From positions 1 through 6,941 of the forward strand of contig PAZO01000004.1 in the NCBI GenBank assembly GCA_002715665.1: a stretch of 6,941 nucleotides of DNA. The letters run 5' to 3'. The notes beneath the pieces are model-generated. The model saw nothing but the letters and a program-made list of their open reading frames with translations, did no database searches and had not been told where the DNA came from. The stretch comes from Chloroflexota bacterium. Its GTDB lineage: Bacteria; Chloroflexota; Dehalococcoidia; SAR202; GCA-002694895. The translations under genes were made by a program, and so were the position numbers. This document shows, piece by piece, positions 5,331 to 6,941 of the stretch (position 1 is its first letter; each line of letters opens with the position of its first letter).

Positions 5331-5907
5331 TATTGTTAATTAACCTATAAATATTTTCTTTGTGCCTGATGATTATGATTAACATGCTTATAAAATAATA
5401 TAGTAAATATTCTAATTCATAAATTCCTAGTATAATTAATATAATAAATGGGATAAATGAAAAAATTGATCCAACTAACGAACCAATTGAAGCTGTTCGC
5501 GTTTTAATTATTAATATAAGCGAAATAATAGTTGGGAATAATACAATCTCATAAGCTAAAGCGGTAAATGTACCAACACCAGGCGCAACCCCTTTACCTC
5601 CTTTGAATTTTAAAAAAATCGGCCAACAGTGTCCAAATACTATACTAGAAGCTGAAAGAGCTATAGCCAAATCGTTTTCTAATATTTGCCTGAATATTAA
5701 TATTGGGATAAATCCTTTACAAAAATCCATAAAGAAAACTGTTATACCAAGCTTTAAGCCTAAAGCACGAGTAACATTTGTTGCTCCTGTAGAACCACTA
5801 CCAATTTCAAGAACATTTTTACTTGAAATCAATTTTGTTATTATATAACCAAATGGTACTGATCCTATAAGGTAACTAATAATTATAGGATAGACATAAT
5901 TTTCTAT
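5314..5907 (-). CDS. plsY: Acyl-phosphate:glycerol-3-phosphate acyltransferase PlsY, apparent ATA start
   Basis: PlsY is an inner-membrane enzyme that transfers an acyl group from acyl-phosphate to glycerol 3-phosphate, giving lysophosphatidic acid. With the start chosen here it has 197 residues, normal for the family, and about five membrane helices. All three active-site motifs are present: GSGSTGATN (36-44), GHCWP followed by FKGGKGVAPG (92-110), and RHKENIYRL (181-189). The first helix, including SYLIGSVPFGYIITK, is the standard PlsY N-terminus but is encoded upstream of the first TTG (5830-5832). That frame has no ATG, GTG or TTG between the TTG and the in-frame stop at 5917-5919. ATA at 5905-5907, 6 nt after AGGAG, is therefore taken as the start. 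A TTG start would remove half of helix 1. The gene overlaps the der stop by 2 nt and gpsA by 17 nt. Confidence 0.9.
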   Translation of the reverse strand: MENYVYPIIISYLIGSVPFGYIITKLISSKNVLEIGSGSTGATNVTRALGLKLGITVFFMDFCKGFIPILIFRQILENDLAIALSASSIVFGHCWPIFLKFKGGKGVAPGVGTFTALAYEIVLFPTIISLILIIKTRTASIGSLVGSIFSFIPFIILIILGIYELEYLLYYFISMLIIIIRHKENIYRLINNNERKF

Positions 5908-5918
5908 TTTTTTCTCCT
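5904..5918 (-). promoter_or_regulatory. plsY translation start: AGGAG, A6 spacer, ATA overlapping the der stop
   Basis: On the minus strand AGGAG (5914-5918) is followed by six A and then ATA (5905-5907), which shares two bases with the der stop TAG (5904-5906) to read ATAG. Spacing is ideal for initiation, and the layout copies the common ATGA stop/start overlap with A in place of G. This is the best Shine-Dalgarno sequence found in the window. Confidence 0.65.
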
Positions 5919-6941
5919 ACTTTTGAAAAACATTTTTATGATAACACCTTCGTAATCAAAATTTTCTCTTATAACATTTTCTAAATACCTTTTATATGAA
6001 AAATGCACGAACTTTGGATTGTTAACTGTGATTTCAAATACATTAGGATAATTATTATTCTGCATTATTCCATAAATATGTAATGTTTGATTTGGTTTGT
6101 TTTTTGGTAAATTTTGTGCAATTTTACTCATGATAAAATTATTTAGTTTATCAGAATCATGAATAACTTTAGATCTGGCGTGAATAGTGTTAGTTAAAGA
6201 TAATAATTTTTTAATATTTGATCCATTTAATCCGGAAATTGTAATTATTGGAGCAAATTTAAGAAATTTAAATTCATCTCTAATTCTATTTTCTATTTCG
6301 TTTTGAATCAAACTTTTTTCTTTTATTAAATCAGATTTATTAATTGCAATAATAATGCCATCTGTTGAATTCAGTATAGTTTTAATTATTTGAGAATCCT
6401 GATTTGTTGCAGGTTCAGTAATATCAATTAATAATATACTTACATCTGATTCTGATATATAATCGATTGCTTTGCTTACACTGACTTGTTCGATAAAGTT
6501 ATCTATTTTCCCTCTTCTACGTATACCTGGTGTGTCTACTATATTATAAAGTTGATTTGAGATTGTAATATCATAATCAATGCTGTCTCTTGTGGTTCCA
6601 GGTATATCACTAGTTATAGATCGCTTGCTTCCATATAAGGTATTAAATAAAGTTGATTTACCGGTATTTGGCCTACCAACTATAGAAAGTTTGATTTCAT
6701 TCTTGTAGTTTGAAGAAACATCATTTGTGATCTTGGGAATATTATCAATTATTTCATCCACTAATAAATCTATTTTGAGATTATGATATGCACTTATCCC
6801 TAGAATATTTTCAAATCCAAGTTCAAAAAAGTCATTAATGTTATATTGTTTTTCGTTGTTGTCAATTTTATTCACAACTAATATTGATTTTTTATTAGTA
6901 TTTCTTATAATTTGTGCAACGTTTTTATCTGTTGAAGTGAT
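5904..6941 (-). CDS. der: Ribosome biogenesis GTPase Der (EngA), 5' partial
   Basis: Der is a tandem-GTPase protein that acts in late 50S ribosomal subunit assembly. The frame is open to the right window edge, leaving 345 visible residues of a protein usually near 440. The fragment begins late in the first G domain: VAQIIRNTNKKSILVVNKID contains its G4 motif NKID (visible residues 24-27), then ISAYH as the G5 region. The second G domain is complete: P-loop GRPNTGKST (about 89-97), PGTTRD switch I, DTPG (about 136-139), NKSD and ISG. The C-terminal KH-like domain follows with HFSYKRYLENVIRENF and a basic end, KSRRKK. A GTG at 6875 is an internal Val codon within NKID, not a start. It is first of a der-plsY-gpsA run and its TAG overlaps the plsY start. 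Its promoter is outside the window. Confidence 0.96.
   Translation of the reverse strand: MTSTDKNVAQIIRNTNKKSILVVNKIDNNEKQYNINDFFELGFENILGISAYHNLKIDLLVDEIIDNIPKITNDVSSNYKNEIKLSIVGRPNTGKSTLFNTLYGSKRSITSDIPGTTRDSIDYDITISNQLYNIVDTPGIRRRGKIDNFIEQVSVSKAIDYISESDVSILLIDITEPATNQDSQIIKTILNSTDGIIIAINKSDLIKEKSLIQNEIENRIRDEFKFLKFAPIITISGLNGSNIKKLLSLTNTIHARSKVIHDSDKLNNFIMSKIAQNLPKNKPNQTLHIYGIMQNNNYPNVFEITVNNPKFVHFSYKRYLENVIRENFDYEGVIIKMFFKSRRKK

Noticed and set aside
5830..5832. TTG as the plsY start (172 residues)
   Set aside because: It would remove the first part of the conserved N-terminal membrane helix, and there is no ribosome binding site before it.
5603..5848. Forward open frame opposite plsY
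   Set aside because: It is a shadow of conserved PlsY motifs.
6873..6875. GTG as the start of a 323-residue GTPase
   Set aside because: It is the Val immediately before NKID of the first Der G domain, and the frame with clear Der sequence continues to the window edge. The gene is simply cut by the window.

Overview
This is an AT-rich bacterial window (about 30% GC by eye) with tightly packed housekeeping genes. The most likely source is a low-GC member of the Chloroflexota, such as an uncultured marine Dehalococcoidia/SAR202-type lineage. That placement is an inference. It rests on the GxTxWG form of the GpsA nucleotide loop, the GSGSTGATN form of PlsY motif 1, and a Chloroflexota-style extracellular beta domain in the first protein, all compared from memory.

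Layout. Positions 1-704 (+) hold the 3' end of a surface protein: a Lys/Ala/Glu-rich helical region made of 87-bp repeats, a beta-rich domain, an acidic linker and a C-terminal Gly-Cys/membrane-helix/Arg-Lys anchor. It converges on 736-1443 (-), a metallo-beta-lactamase-fold homologue that appears to have lost every metal ligand. A 157-bp divergent spacer with AT-rich promoter-like boxes separates that gene from a forward cluster: dnaJ (1601-2698), prmA (about 2743-3585, probably longer at the 5' end) and rsmE (3582-4334). This cluster converges, with only 3 bp between stop codons, on a reverse cluster read as der (5904-6941, its 5' end outside the window), plsY (5314-5907) and gpsA (4338-5330), with overlapping gene ends.

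How the genes work together. GpsA makes sn-glycerol 3-phosphate and PlsY acylates it, the first two steps of phospholipid synthesis. Der is a ribosome-assembly GTPase. PrmA and RsmE modify ribosomal protein L11 and 16S rRNA, and DnaJ is the Hsp70 co-chaperone. Apart from the surface protein and the degenerate MBL-fold protein, the content is core cell biology.

The main surprise is at two translation starts. The plsY reading frame needs residues upstream of its first TTG, which would cut into the first membrane helix. The only sensible start there is an ATA codon 6 nt after a perfect AGGAG and overlapping the der stop as ATAG. The prmA frame likewise encodes the conserved N-terminal strand upstream of any ATG/GTG/TTG, with ATC the nearest AUN codon. 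Other oddities are a shortened first zinc motif in DnaJ, loss of the GPEGG signature in RsmE, and the dead MBL-fold protein. No RNA genes, CRISPR arrays, insertion sequences or phage genes were seen.
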